Program-made: the position numbers and the translations under genes
Shown: positions 34,231 to 42,180 of the stretch, piece after piece
How positions within the stretch are numbered: position 1 is the first letter of the stretch
How the letters are laid out: every line of letters begins with the position of its first letter
NCBI GenBank assembly: GCA_002412985.1
Contig: DHWC01000062.1
Coordinates: 7,433 to 51,098, forward strand
Direction of reading: 5' to 3'
Origin: Methylocystaceae bacterium UBA5192
GTDB taxonomy: Bacteria; Pseudomonadota; Alphaproteobacteria; Rhizobiales; Beijerinckiaceae
Length of the DNA stretch: 43,666 nucleotides
Notes under the pieces: model-generated
What the model saw: the letters and a program-made list of their open reading frames with translations, nothing else
The model's database searches: none
Told to the model about the DNA's origin: nothing

Positions 34231-35336
34231 AGAACCGCGCTCTTAAGGGGAGAGCGCGCAAGCAGCCCTCCATCACGATCAAATATTATGATTTCCAATT
34301 CTATTTCTCTTTTATTTAAAGCTTTAGCGGCTGTGCGCCAAGCCTCACCGGCTACTGACGACGCGAGGTCTATTCCGACTGCCTGACATAACTGCAGAGC
34401 CTCTAGCGCTGTATTCGATGCTTCAATCCGCTGCAGTATATGTTGTTCTGCGCCGAGCGTTTTCGCGAGATGGGCGAGCTGAATAAGATCTACATGCGAC
34501 CGCGCAGAATGGAGGTCAAGCCGACCCTGAGAGAGCTTGAGCATCTTTGCAAAACCACCGCCAAGCGTCACGCGAGAGATGGGGTGCGAACGGAGATATT
34601 TTAAAAACCCACCAACAAAATCGCCCATTTCCACTAATGCAGGTTCTGGTAAGCTATACAAAGCCTGAACTGCTTTTTCTGATGTAACGCCAGTTGTCGC
34701 GGCCACATGTCCAATTCCGATCGCACGGGCGACATCAATGCTACGGTGGATGCTGTCGATCCAAGCAGCGCAGGAAAAGGGAATAACGACGCCGGTCGTA
34801 CCAAGGATAGACAGGCCGCCAATAATTCCTAACCTCGCGTTTAGCGTATGTCTGGCTCGGGCTTCACCATCGGGAATAGAAATCTCAATTATCGCATCGG
34901 GCTCCACGCCCAATGCGCCTGCAGCCTCGCTGATGGCTTGGCGCATCATAGCCCGTGGAACTGGGTTGATGGCCGGCTCTCCGGGGGGAACGGGCAGTCC
35001 AGGACGCGTGACAGTTCCAACGCCCTCTCCAGCGCAAAAATTTACCCCAGAGCCCTTCGCCCCCAGCCGAACGGTGGCGCAGATCAACGCGCCATGCGTC
35101 ACGTCAGGGTCATCCCCGGCATCTTTAATAATTCCAACGCGGCAAAAACCCGTTCCTTGCTCGACCTCAGCCACAGCAAAAGCAACGCGCTGGCCAGAAG
35201 GCAAGGCGATTTCTACGGGGTCAGGCGGCGCATCGCCGCTCATCAGGCTCTCAAAAGCTGCGCGCGCGGCGGCCGTCGCACAAGCGCCGGTTGTCCACCC
35301 TCGGCGCAAAGTTCGATGTTCTGTCAAATCCTCCAT
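34227..35336 (-). CDS. cbiD: cobalt-precorrin-5B (C1)-methyltransferase CbiD
   Basis: CbiD methylates C-1 of the corrin ring during cobalamin synthesis. The family opening is LRRGWTTGACATAAA just after the start. The Gly-rich GGGFAKMLKLSQGRLDLHS and the segment GTTGVVIPFSCAAWIDSI are further family marks. I chose the ATG at 35336 (369 aa) with AAGGG 5 nt upstream; a GTG at 35375 with GGAGG close by would add 13 residues. CbiD is best known from the anaerobic-type route but occurs in many alphaproteobacteria. Other corrin-ring genes are not in the window. Confidence 0.95.
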   Translation of the reverse strand: MEDLTEHRTLRRGWTTGACATAAARAAFESLMSGDAPPDPVEIALPSGQRVAFAVAEVEQGTGFCRVGIIKDAGDDPDVTHGALICATVRLGAKGSGVNFCAGEGVGTVTRPGLPVPPGEPAINPVPRAMMRQAISEAAGALGVEPDAIIEISIPDGEARARHTLNARLGIIGGLSILGTTGVVIPFSCAAWIDSIHRSIDVARAIGIGHVAATTGVTSEKAVQALYSLPEPALVEMGDFVGGFLKYLRSHPISRVTLGGGFAKMLKLSQGRLDLHSARSHVDLIQLAHLAKTLGAEQHILQRIEASNTALEALQLCQAVGIDLASSVAGEAWRTAAKALNKREIELEIIIFDRDGGLLARSPLKSAVL

Positions 35337-35455
35337 AGGCCCTTTTAACGCGAAGCGACCAAAAGAGCGAAACACGGCCCTCCGACTGCAAAGTGGGCGA
35401 CATCCACTTTACAGGCTATTAAAAGAACTATCCCTTCATGACTGGAGTCCAATTT

Positions 35456-36013
35456 ATGACGCGCCAGAATTTCTCGACCTTCGCCCTCGCCGCACTTGCA
35501 AGAGACGACGCAAGGGGCGCTGCGACTTTCCAACTTAAAAGCAAAGATCTCATAGATGGCGAAAGAATCGCCATGAAACATGTCTATAATGCCTTTGGCT
35601 GCGTAGGAGAGAATCTCTCCCCAGAACTCAGCTGGGACAACCCACCTCCGGGGACGAAAAGTTTCGCTGTCCTAGCTCATGATCCAGATGCGCCAACAGG
35701 CGGTGCGGGTTTCTGGCATTGGATTGTCGTAGATATTCCCGCCGATATACGGAACCTCAAACAAAATTCCGGGGCGGCGTCGGGGAAGAACCTGCCGATC
35801 GGCGCACAAATGCTTGAAACCGATTTTGCCGAAAAAGCTTATGGCGGCCCCTGCCCACCGCCGGGAGCGCCGCATCGATATGTTTTCACGATTTACGCCT
35901 TGAAAATTGATAAATTAGGGGATGCAGCGCTCGGCCGAACGGCTATTGCAGGTTTTACGATTGAACAAAATGCTTTGGCGAAATCCTCGCTTACAGGTTT
36001 TTTTGGACGTTGA
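35456..36013 (+). CDS. YbhB/YbcL family PEBP protein
   Basis: This is a phosphatidylethanolamine-binding-protein fold (Raf-kinase-inhibitor-like), of unknown role in bacteria. The core motifs are LSWDNPPPGTKSFAVLAHDPDAPTG and GPCPPPGAPHRYVF (ligand pocket DPDAP and PHRY). I chose the ATG at 35456 with GGAG 9 nt upstream; an ATG at 35438 lacks an RBS. The N-terminus has about 25 extra residues compared with short PEBP proteins. It overlaps the cobD start by 4 nt and is divergent from cbiD, so its transcription may carry cobD. Confidence 0.93.
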   Translation: MTRQNFSTFALAALARDDARGAATFQLKSKDLIDGERIAMKHVYNAFGCVGENLSPELSWDNPPPGTKSFAVLAHDPDAPTGGAGFWHWIVVDIPADIRNLKQNSGAASGKNLPIGAQMLETDFAEKAYGGPCPPPGAPHRYVFTIYALKIDKLGDAALGRTAIAGFTIEQNALAKSSLTGFFGR

Positions 36014-36969
36014 ATTCTCTCATCATAACAATTATCGCGCTGGCTCTTGAAGCCAGCGCCGGTTATCCATCCCGTATGTTAGAATTTATTGGCCATCCCG
36101 TGACCTGGATGGGGGCCTTAATTTCAGCGCTTGATAAGAAACTAAATGATGCAAGCCAGGATTTTAAACGTCGTAGATTAAAAGGCTTTATAACCCTCTT
36201 CATACTAGTCATCACAATCTTGATTATGAGTTGCGCGGTAGGTTTCGTTTTAAATCTTCTCCCATTGGGAGCCCTACTGACAGCAATTGTTGCTTCAAGC
36301 CTCTTGGCCCTGCGCAGCCTTGATCTTCATGTAGAGGCTGTAGCCGATGGCCTTGACGCCTCATTAGAAGAGGGTCGCGCAGCCGTCGGTAAAATCGTCG
36401 GTCGAGACGTTACGTTATTAGATGAGACAGGCGTTGCGAGCGCTGCAATTGAAAGCTTGGCTGAAAATTTTTCCGATGGCGTCATTGCTCCTGCACTATA
36501 TCTTGCATTATTTTCTCTTCCTGGCGCAGCAATTTATAAAGCTGTGAACACGGCTGACAGCATGATTGGCCACATGTCAGCGCGCTACGAAGCTTTTGGT
36601 TTTGCCGCTGCGCGCTTGGATGACCTTTTAAATCTTATTCCAGCCAGAATATCTGCAAGTCTTCTGATTCTGGCGTCGGTAATTGCGCCCAACGCGTCAG
36701 CCAGCCGCGCTCTAAAATCAGCCTTGAGAGATGCGCCTCGCCATCTTTCTCCAAATGCGGGCTGGCCCGAGGCGGCAATGGCAGGCGCGCTCGGCCTCTC
36801 TTTAGGGGGGCCTCGAATTTACGCGGGTACATTGATTCAGGGAACCAAGCTCGGCGATGGGCCCGCCCCGACAGGCTCGGTTGATATCAGACGCGCCTTA
36901 AGCCTATATAGAAGAGCGGCGCTGATCTTTTGGATTTTACTAGCTGTCACGGCTATTCTATCGCGTTAG
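36010..36969 (+). CDS. cobD: adenosylcobinamide-phosphate synthase CobD/CbiB
   Basis: CobD attaches the aminopropanol side chain to adenosylcobyric acid. It is a membrane protein of 319 residues with the family segments ASAGYPSRMLEFIGHPVTWMGALI near the start, ENFSDGVIAPALYLALFSLPGAA and YKAVNTADSMIGHM, and RLDDLLNLIPARIS. The start is a TTG at 36010 that overlaps the TGA of the PEBP gene, so translation is probably coupled. With cobP and cbiD on the other side, it makes a split cobalamin locus. Confidence 0.95.
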   Translation: MNSLIITIIALALEASAGYPSRMLEFIGHPVTWMGALISALDKKLNDASQDFKRRRLKGFITLFILVITILIMSCAVGFVLNLLPLGALLTAIVASSLLALRSLDLHVEAVADGLDASLEEGRAAVGKIVGRDVTLLDETGVASAAIESLAENFSDGVIAPALYLALFSLPGAAIYKAVNTADSMIGHMSARYEAFGFAAARLDDLLNLIPARISASLLILASVIAPNASASRALKSALRDAPRHLSPNAGWPEAAMAGALGLSLGGPRIYAGTLIQGTKLGDGPAPTGSVDIRRALSLYRRAALIFWILLAVTAILSR

Positions 36970-37104
36970 CCGTCTATTTCTTGCAGGCAGATTTTCCTGT
37001 CGACAACTAAGCGCGCTAAAAGACGGTAGAGCTATAAATCTTGTTGGGCCTGCGCTGCGTGACATGTTGAAGGCGGCAAAACACGACAGGATTGCGGCGA
37101 GGCA

Positions 37105-37129
37105 CGTCGGGTTAATCCGACGGAGGAAG
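37105..37129 (+). promoter_or_regulatory. hairpin abutting the Shine-Dalgarno site of phaZ
   Basis: CGTCGG (37105-37110) and CCGACG (37117-37122) pair across a 6-nt loop. GAGGAAG, the RBS of phaZ, begins at the next base, 37123. The stem could affect initiation or stabilise the mRNA 5' end. No ligand or regulator is evident. Confidence 0.55.
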
Positions 37130-37136
37130 CGTCAGA

Positions 37137-38399
37137 ATGGATCGAATATCCTATCAATTCTATGAATTTATGCATTTAGCGCTCGCTCCGGCGCGGGCGA
37201 TCACAGACGCACTGCTTCATAGCATAAAAAATCCGCTTAATCCTCTGAACCATACAACTTTTGGGCGCAATATTGCTGCCTCTGCGGAGCTCTTCGAGCG
37301 GATGACCCGCCGATATGGCAAGCCGCTCTTTGGCTTAGACACAACAATTATCGAAGGCGAAGCAGTTCCCGTTGTTGAAGAAATCCTATGGCGTCGCCCG
37401 TTTTGTGGCCTACTTCACTTCAAGCGCCAATTCAAAAAATCTCCCCCCAAACAATCCAAGCTTTTGATCGTGGCCCCCATGTCTGGCCATTACGCTACGC
37501 TTTTGAGGGGGACTGTTGAAGCCTTCCTCCCTACCCATGACGTCTACATTACAGATTGGAGCGATGCGCGAAGCGTTCCCTTGACCGATGGCGGCTTTGA
37601 TCTGGATGACTATATCGATTATCTCATCGACATGATGCGCTGCCTGTCCGCCGAGCACGACGGCATTGCGCTGCATACTCTCGGCGTTTGCCAGGCATCC
37701 GTTCCTCTGATTTGCGCGATTGCCCATCTTGAATCAAAGCAAGACCCCGATGCTCCAGCGTCGATGATTTTAATGGGCGGACCTATTGATACTCGAGTAA
37801 ATCCAACAGCCGTAAACAAATTAGCTGAACAGCGTGGTATTGAGTGGTTTCAAAGACACTGCATTCATACCGTGCCATTTCCAAACGCAGCTATGGGGCG
37901 TCATGTCTATCCCGGATTTCTACAGTTATCGGGTTTCATGGCGATGAATATTGAGCGGCACGTGTCCGCGCATCTCGACATGTTCAATCACCTGATCGAG
38001 GGAGATGGGGACAACGCGGAAAAACACAGAGATTTCTATGATGAATATCTTGCCGTCATGGACTTGACTGAAGAATTCTACCTACAAACGGTTGAGCGCG
38101 TATTCATAAAACATGAGGTGCCACTTGGATTATTTAGACACCATGGGACCTTGGTCGATCTCAAGGCAATTCATCGTGTCGGCCTCCTTACTGTTGAGGG
38201 CGAAAAAGACGATATCTCAGGCGTAGGTCAGACAGAAGCGGCATTGACCCTTTGCGCGAATATTCCCATTGACCGTAAAAAACATTACCTGCAAGATTCA
38301 GTGGGACATTATGGCGTTTTCAACGGCTCTCGTTTTAGGGAATTTATAGCTCCTCAGATTTGTGAGTTTACTAAAATGATCGAGGAGACGCAGATGTAG
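37137..38399 (+). CDS. phaZ: intracellular polyhydroxyalkanoate (PHB) depolymerase
   Basis: PhaZ degrades stored polyhydroxybutyrate granules. It is an alpha/beta hydrolase with the family opening YEFMHLALAPARA, VAPMSGHYATLLRGTVEAFLP and DWSDARSVPL. The nucleophile is Cys185 in the box GVCQAS, the cysteine-type lipase box of intracellular depolymerases. LVEGEKDDISGVGQTEAAL and DSVGHYGVFNGSRF carry the likely acid and His. The length of 420 residues is normal. GGAGG lies 10 nt before the ATG and is directly preceded by a hairpin. Confidence 0.94.
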   Translation: MDRISYQFYEFMHLALAPARAITDALLHSIKNPLNPLNHTTFGRNIAASAELFERMTRRYGKPLFGLDTTIIEGEAVPVVEEILWRRPFCGLLHFKRQFKKSPPKQSKLLIVAPMSGHYATLLRGTVEAFLPTHDVYITDWSDARSVPLTDGGFDLDDYIDYLIDMMRCLSAEHDGIALHTLGVCQASVPLICAIAHLESKQDPDAPASMILMGGPIDTRVNPTAVNKLAEQRGIEWFQRHCIHTVPFPNAAMGRHVYPGFLQLSGFMAMNIERHVSAHLDMFNHLIEGDGDNAEKHRDFYDEYLAVMDLTEEFYLQTVERVFIKHEVPLGLFRHHGTLVDLKAIHRVGLLTVEGEKDDISGVGQTEAALTLCANIPIDRKKHYLQDSVGHYGVFNGSRFREFIAPQICEFTKMIEETQM

Positions 38400-38533
38400 A
38401 ACCCATCTTGTGTCGCGTCTCAATTAGAGGCAAAACTACTAGAAAGGCGATAGACCGCCAGGTATCTACTACTTTCAAATAAAATTCACGCGCTGCTTTT
38501 TAGCGGCAGGACTGTAATTCAGGGAAACACTGC

Positions 38534-39373
38534 ATGGACACGCTTGATGCTGCAACTTGCGAGGCGCTGCAAAAAGAAATCGACTCTATTCACTGGTACC
38601 ACGAATTTGACTTCGGGAATGGCTTGCGTTCGGTAAGCGTCTCGCAGGCGGAAGATCATCGTCGTGTCTGGCGTTTTATCGAGAGCGAACTTGAAAAGAT
38701 CGACTTCACTGGCAAAACCGTGCTCGAAATTGGATGCTGGGATGGTTATTGGAGTTTTTACGCAGAACGCCGCGGCGCAAAGCACGTGCTCGCCACAGAT
38801 GACGTTTCACAAAACTGGGCCAATGGCGCTGGTTTGAGGCTCGCCCACAAGCTGCTTAAGTCTAAGGCAGAAATTAATCAAAGCGTTTCGATTTATGAAG
38901 CGTCAAAACTCAATCAAACTTTTGATATCATAATTTGTCTTGGGGTCTATTATCACCTTGTCGACCCCTTTGCTGGCTTTGCTGAAGTCCGCCATCTGAT
39001 GCATGAAAATTCCATAGCCATCTTTGAAGGAGACGCAACGCTCGAACTCCGGCCAGACACTTATTACTGGGATATGTCCGATTCCTCGAAATCTTGTTTT
39101 GTGCCGACGCAATGGGGCCTCAACCATATGCTCAAGACCGCCTATATGGACGTGATCTCTCAGCGATGGATGCGGCCACCGCAAGGAATAATGGTCAATA
39201 TTGATCCAAGCCATCTTACCGGTCCGCTTGGCGACAAAGATCCATCAGATTTTAAAGCGCTCAAGCACCGTGAGAAAATAATTACGGTGACGAAACCGTT
39301 CTCTGGAGAGAACCCGCTACACCCCTACAAACCCCCCTTCAATCTTAGTCGCTTTGATCCGCGCTTTGGTTAA
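38534..39373 (+). CDS. class I SAM methyltransferase (CmoB/DUF1698-like)
   Basis: This 279-residue methyltransferase has the SAM motif VLEIGCWDGYWSFYA (63-77), DD at 89-90 for ribose binding and the DIIICLGVYYHLVDPF segment. The opening IHWYHEFDFGNG recalls the CmoB/DUF1698 family and small-molecule or sugar methyltransferases. No CmoA partner is near. It is next to WcbI- and GSCFA-domain genes, which points to glycan or surface modification rather than tRNA, but this is inferred from context. Confidence 0.8.
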   Translation: MDTLDAATCEALQKEIDSIHWYHEFDFGNGLRSVSVSQAEDHRRVWRFIESELEKIDFTGKTVLEIGCWDGYWSFYAERRGAKHVLATDDVSQNWANGAGLRLAHKLLKSKAEINQSVSIYEASKLNQTFDIIICLGVYYHLVDPFAGFAEVRHLMHENSIAIFEGDATLELRPDTYYWDMSDSSKSCFVPTQWGLNHMLKTAYMDVISQRWMRPPQGIMVNIDPSHLTGPLGDKDPSDFKALKHREKIITVTKPFSGENPLHPYKPPFNLSRFDPRFG

Positions 39374-39397
39374 TAGAGGCCAACTGAGCTGTCATAA

Positions 39398-40459
39398 TTA
39401 AAGAGAGTGAGTAAGGCCTGCGCGTAAATTCTCGCGGGCCATTTTAATTAAAGAACTACACAAGTCTTCATTAGTCAGCCAAGCCTCAACGCGGGCGTTA
39501 TAAAGTTTAGCAGCTTCGGTTGCGGCATATGTTTTGTAACATGATGAAAGATACTGCGGCAGGGTAAGAAAATCCCCAACGGTATGCGCAAAATTATGGT
39601 TCTGCTGTTTAAAAAGATAACTTCCTCTTATGCCGAACATTTTTGCAATTGGAGGATAAACTGGAAATACCTCCGAACGAGACAAATCGTCAACGCCATA
39701 AAAGCTAAAATCAACTTCTCGTGGCGTGAGCCCGACCTTTTCCCATAGACGCCTGGCTAAATCATAAAGAACAAAACTTTTGGGATGAACCGTAGAAAAC
39801 ATAAATACGCCCTTACGGGACCAATTCAACAAATCTGTAGAAAGATCAATATCGCAGCCCGCCTTGATCGAGTTAATCAATTCGCTAGCGGCGTCATTCC
39901 AGACATTGAAATAACCAAGCGCCTCAAAAACATTTTCATTAAATAATGCGTTACATTCCTCAAGCGAAAGCCCCTTCCGAAACGCGAACAATCCGATCGC
40001 TGAATGATAAGGACCAATTGGACCAAACAAGAAACCATGCGTACGCGACAAGTCATGGATCAAGATCATGTCTGGATGATAAGCAGCGAATCCGATCGCT
40101 GGATAAACGAAGGTTTTAGGGAGCTGCGCGCATAAATCCTTTGAGTCTCCTCCGCGTATATGACCTGCGACAAAATCGTGGGTAAAAATATAGTCGTATG
40201 TTGCTAAGGTTTTTACAAATAGCGACATGTGAGCGCGTGAACTGCCAATTGCAGAAAAATGATCAACAGTTGCGCTGGGATCCATGAGCTTCATAGAGTA
40301 AGCCACGCCAAAACTTTGACAATTGCCAATCACAGCAATTCGGGGACCTGTGTTGCGTAGAACTCTACCGGTCATCTTAGCGAGCCGAGGCTCAATGGCG
40401 TATTGACGCCAGGACTTCAAAATTTGCTTATCTATCTGGGAAAACATGCGGTTATTCAC
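39398..40459 (-). CDS. WcbI-domain protein (putative polysaccharide acetyltransferase/esterase)
   Basis: The N-terminal half carries the WcbI-type core RIAVIGNCQSFGVAYSM (GNCQ at 45-48), known from a capsule gene of Burkholderia, where WcbI binds coenzyme A and is thought to modify sugars. The motif NCQ and later HPDM and SFYGVDDLSR are consistent with an SGNH-like fold. There is no signal peptide. The length is 353 residues. It is convergent with the methyltransferase (24-nt gap) and divergent from the GSCFA gene. The exact reaction is unproven. Confidence 0.8.
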   Translation of the reverse strand: MNNRMFSQIDKQILKSWRQYAIEPRLAKMTGRVLRNTGPRIAVIGNCQSFGVAYSMKLMDPSATVDHFSAIGSSRAHMSLFVKTLATYDYIFTHDFVAGHIRGGDSKDLCAQLPKTFVYPAIGFAAYHPDMILIHDLSRTHGFLFGPIGPYHSAIGLFAFRKGLSLEECNALFNENVFEALGYFNVWNDAASELINSIKAGCDIDLSTDLLNWSRKGVFMFSTVHPKSFVLYDLARRLWEKVGLTPREVDFSFYGVDDLSRSEVFPVYPPIAKMFGIRGSYLFKQQNHNFAHTVGDFLTLPQYLSSCYKTYAATEAAKLYNARVEAWLTNEDLCSSLIKMARENLRAGLTHSL

Positions 40460-40546
40460 CGGATTTATCGCGACAAAATCGCGTGTTTAGGAAGAGCCCT
40501 GGGTGACAAGTCTCTAGGTCTTGTCTATGTTCCGAACACACAGCAG

Positions 40547-40572
40547 CGGCTTTAAAAAAGCTGACAAAGCCG
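40547..40572. repeat. inverted repeat in the WcbI/GSCFA divergent promoter region
   Basis: CGGCTTT (40547-40553) and AAAGCCG (40566-40572) are perfectly complementary with a 12-nt spacer. It lies about 40 nt before the GSCFA start. It could be an operator or an mRNA stem; the regulator is unknown. Confidence 0.4.
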
Positions 40573-40613
40573 TATCAGACCCAATCGAACAGCATCGATA
40601 AGGAGCCTGGCCA

Positions 40614-41678
40614 ATGGCCGAGAACCCCTATAGCTCCCTACCTGACCATCGCTTCTGGCGCAAGGCGGTGACCTCCTTGCCGCCTTTTGCGATTGATCCT
40701 TTACTTCAGACTCCCTTCAAAATTGCGCGTCATGACCGTGTGGCGACCGCAGGAAGCTGTTTTGCCCAGGAAATCGCTCACAGACTGCAAGCCAGCGGCT
40801 ACACTTATTATCTTGCCGAGCGCCCGCCTAGCGGCATGTCTGCGGCGGAGGCCGATCGGCGGAATTATTTCATGTATTCCTGCCGCTACGGCAACCTTTA
40901 TACGACTGCGCAGTTACGCCAACTCATTGACCGCGCCTATGGCGACTTTATCCCTGAACTTGATTACTGGACGCGAGAGGAAGACGGTCGCATTGTAGAC
41001 CCATTCCGTCCAAGAATAGAACCAGAAGGCTTCGCCACGCTTGAAGAAATGCGTGAAGAGCGCAACCGTCACTTTGCCGCCGTACGTCATATGATAGAGA
41101 CGATGGATGTTTTTGTTTTCACTTTTGGTCATACAGAAACATGGCGGCATAAATCGGACGGCGCCATCCTGCAATTAGCCCCAGGCGTAGCAGGCGGCGA
41201 TTGGGATGATAATGTCTACGAATTTTATAATATGACTGTCAGCGAAGTTGTGCGCGATTTCCTTGCTTCTGTTGATCGCATTCGCGAAATTAATCCTAAA
41301 GTTAGAATTGTGCTCAGCGTATCGCCAGTAGGCATTATAGCGACTTATGAAGAACGCCATGTCGTCGTCTCAAACACAGCGGTTAAAGCCATATTGCGCG
41401 CAGCTGCAGACGAGGTTGTTCGCGCAAGACCCAATATTGCCTATTTCCCTTCTTATGACTTGGTCAATGTATCGCCAAACGCTGCGCGTTTTTATCGCGA
41501 CGATACACGCAGAATTAACACTCAAGGAATTGATCGAACGATGAAAATGTTCTTTGATCATTTCACCGACAAGTCGCACGAATCTCTGGCCATTAATGCT
41601 GTTAAATTTGATGTTGCGGCCGAGGCAGAGGAAAATGCTCGTGTTGTCTGCGACGAAGAAGCAATTGAGTCAGCATAA
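40614..41678 (+). CDS. GSCFA domain-containing protein
   Basis: GSCFA (PF08885) proteins are SGNH-like, of unknown reaction, often near polysaccharide genes. The name motif is ATAGSCFAQEIAHRL (GSCFA at 47-51), with YSCRYGNLYTTAQLRQL, VFTFGHTETWRHK and RIVLSVSPVGI further on. The length is 354 residues. There is no signal peptide. AGGAG lies 9 nt before the ATG. It is divergent from the WcbI-domain gene and shares its promoter region. Confidence 0.92.
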   Translation: MAENPYSSLPDHRFWRKAVTSLPPFAIDPLLQTPFKIARHDRVATAGSCFAQEIAHRLQASGYTYYLAERPPSGMSAAEADRRNYFMYSCRYGNLYTTAQLRQLIDRAYGDFIPELDYWTREEDGRIVDPFRPRIEPEGFATLEEMREERNRHFAAVRHMIETMDVFVFTFGHTETWRHKSDGAILQLAPGVAGGDWDDNVYEFYNMTVSEVVRDFLASVDRIREINPKVRIVLSVSPVGIIATYEERHVVVSNTAVKAILRAAADEVVRARPNIAYFPSYDLVNVSPNAARFYRDDTRRINTQGIDRTMKMFFDHFTDKSHESLAINAVKFDVAAEAEENARVVCDEEAIESA

Positions 41679-41721
41679 ATATTCTACGAGACTAACTCTT
41701 ACCCCCCTCAAGGAAGCCAAT

Positions 41722-42150
41722 ATGATGATTGGATCTCTTACGCTAGTTATGGCTGGCGCTTTTACGGGCGCATCCTTCTATTTAAATTATGTTGAACAAC
41801 CTGCTCGGATGAAATTATCAGATGATGCTTTGATCAAAGAATGGGAGCCCTCAGATCATAGAGGCTTCATACTTCTCGCTGGATTAGCGCTTCTCACGGG
41901 ATTATTGGGTTTTATTGCCTACCGTGATTTAAATGATCAGCGCTGGCTCTACGGCGCGCTGATGATTCTTGGATCGTTACCCTACACCTACCTTGCCATA
42001 GTGCCGCTGAATGATCGTATTCTTGGCTTGATTGGAGCTGAGGCCGCACACGAAGCCAGGAGCGTCATTCGTCTATGGGGAGCGCTGGAATTAGGCCAAA
42101 CCTTAATCGGTCTAATCGCTAGCGCGTCATTCATCTGGGCGTCCAATTAG
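41722..42150 (+). CDS. DUF1772-family membrane protein
   Basis: This membrane protein of 142 residues has about four helices: 3-22, 47-66, 75-92 and 117-138. The opening LTLVMAGAFTGASFYLNYVEQPAR matches the DUF1772 pattern (conserved Glu-Gln-Pro-Ala-Arg after helix 1). The function is unknown; some DUF1772 members act in small-molecule oxidation. The ATG at 41722 has AGGA 8 nt upstream; the longer frame to 41554 overlaps the GSCFA gene and is rejected. lpdA follows 30 nt on. Confidence 0.85.
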   Translation: MMIGSLTLVMAGAFTGASFYLNYVEQPARMKLSDDALIKEWEPSDHRGFILLAGLALLTGLLGFIAYRDLNDQRWLYGALMILGSLPYTYLAIVPLNDRILGLIGAEAAHEARSVIRLWGALELGQTLIGLIASASFIWASN

Positions 42151-42180
42151 TTTTTGGTTCTAATGTTCAAAGAAGCGCAA

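Noticed and set aside
34738..35538. 266-aa plus-strand ORF opposite cbiD
   Set aside because: It overlaps almost the whole start of cbiD and has low-complexity composition; cbiD is unambiguous.
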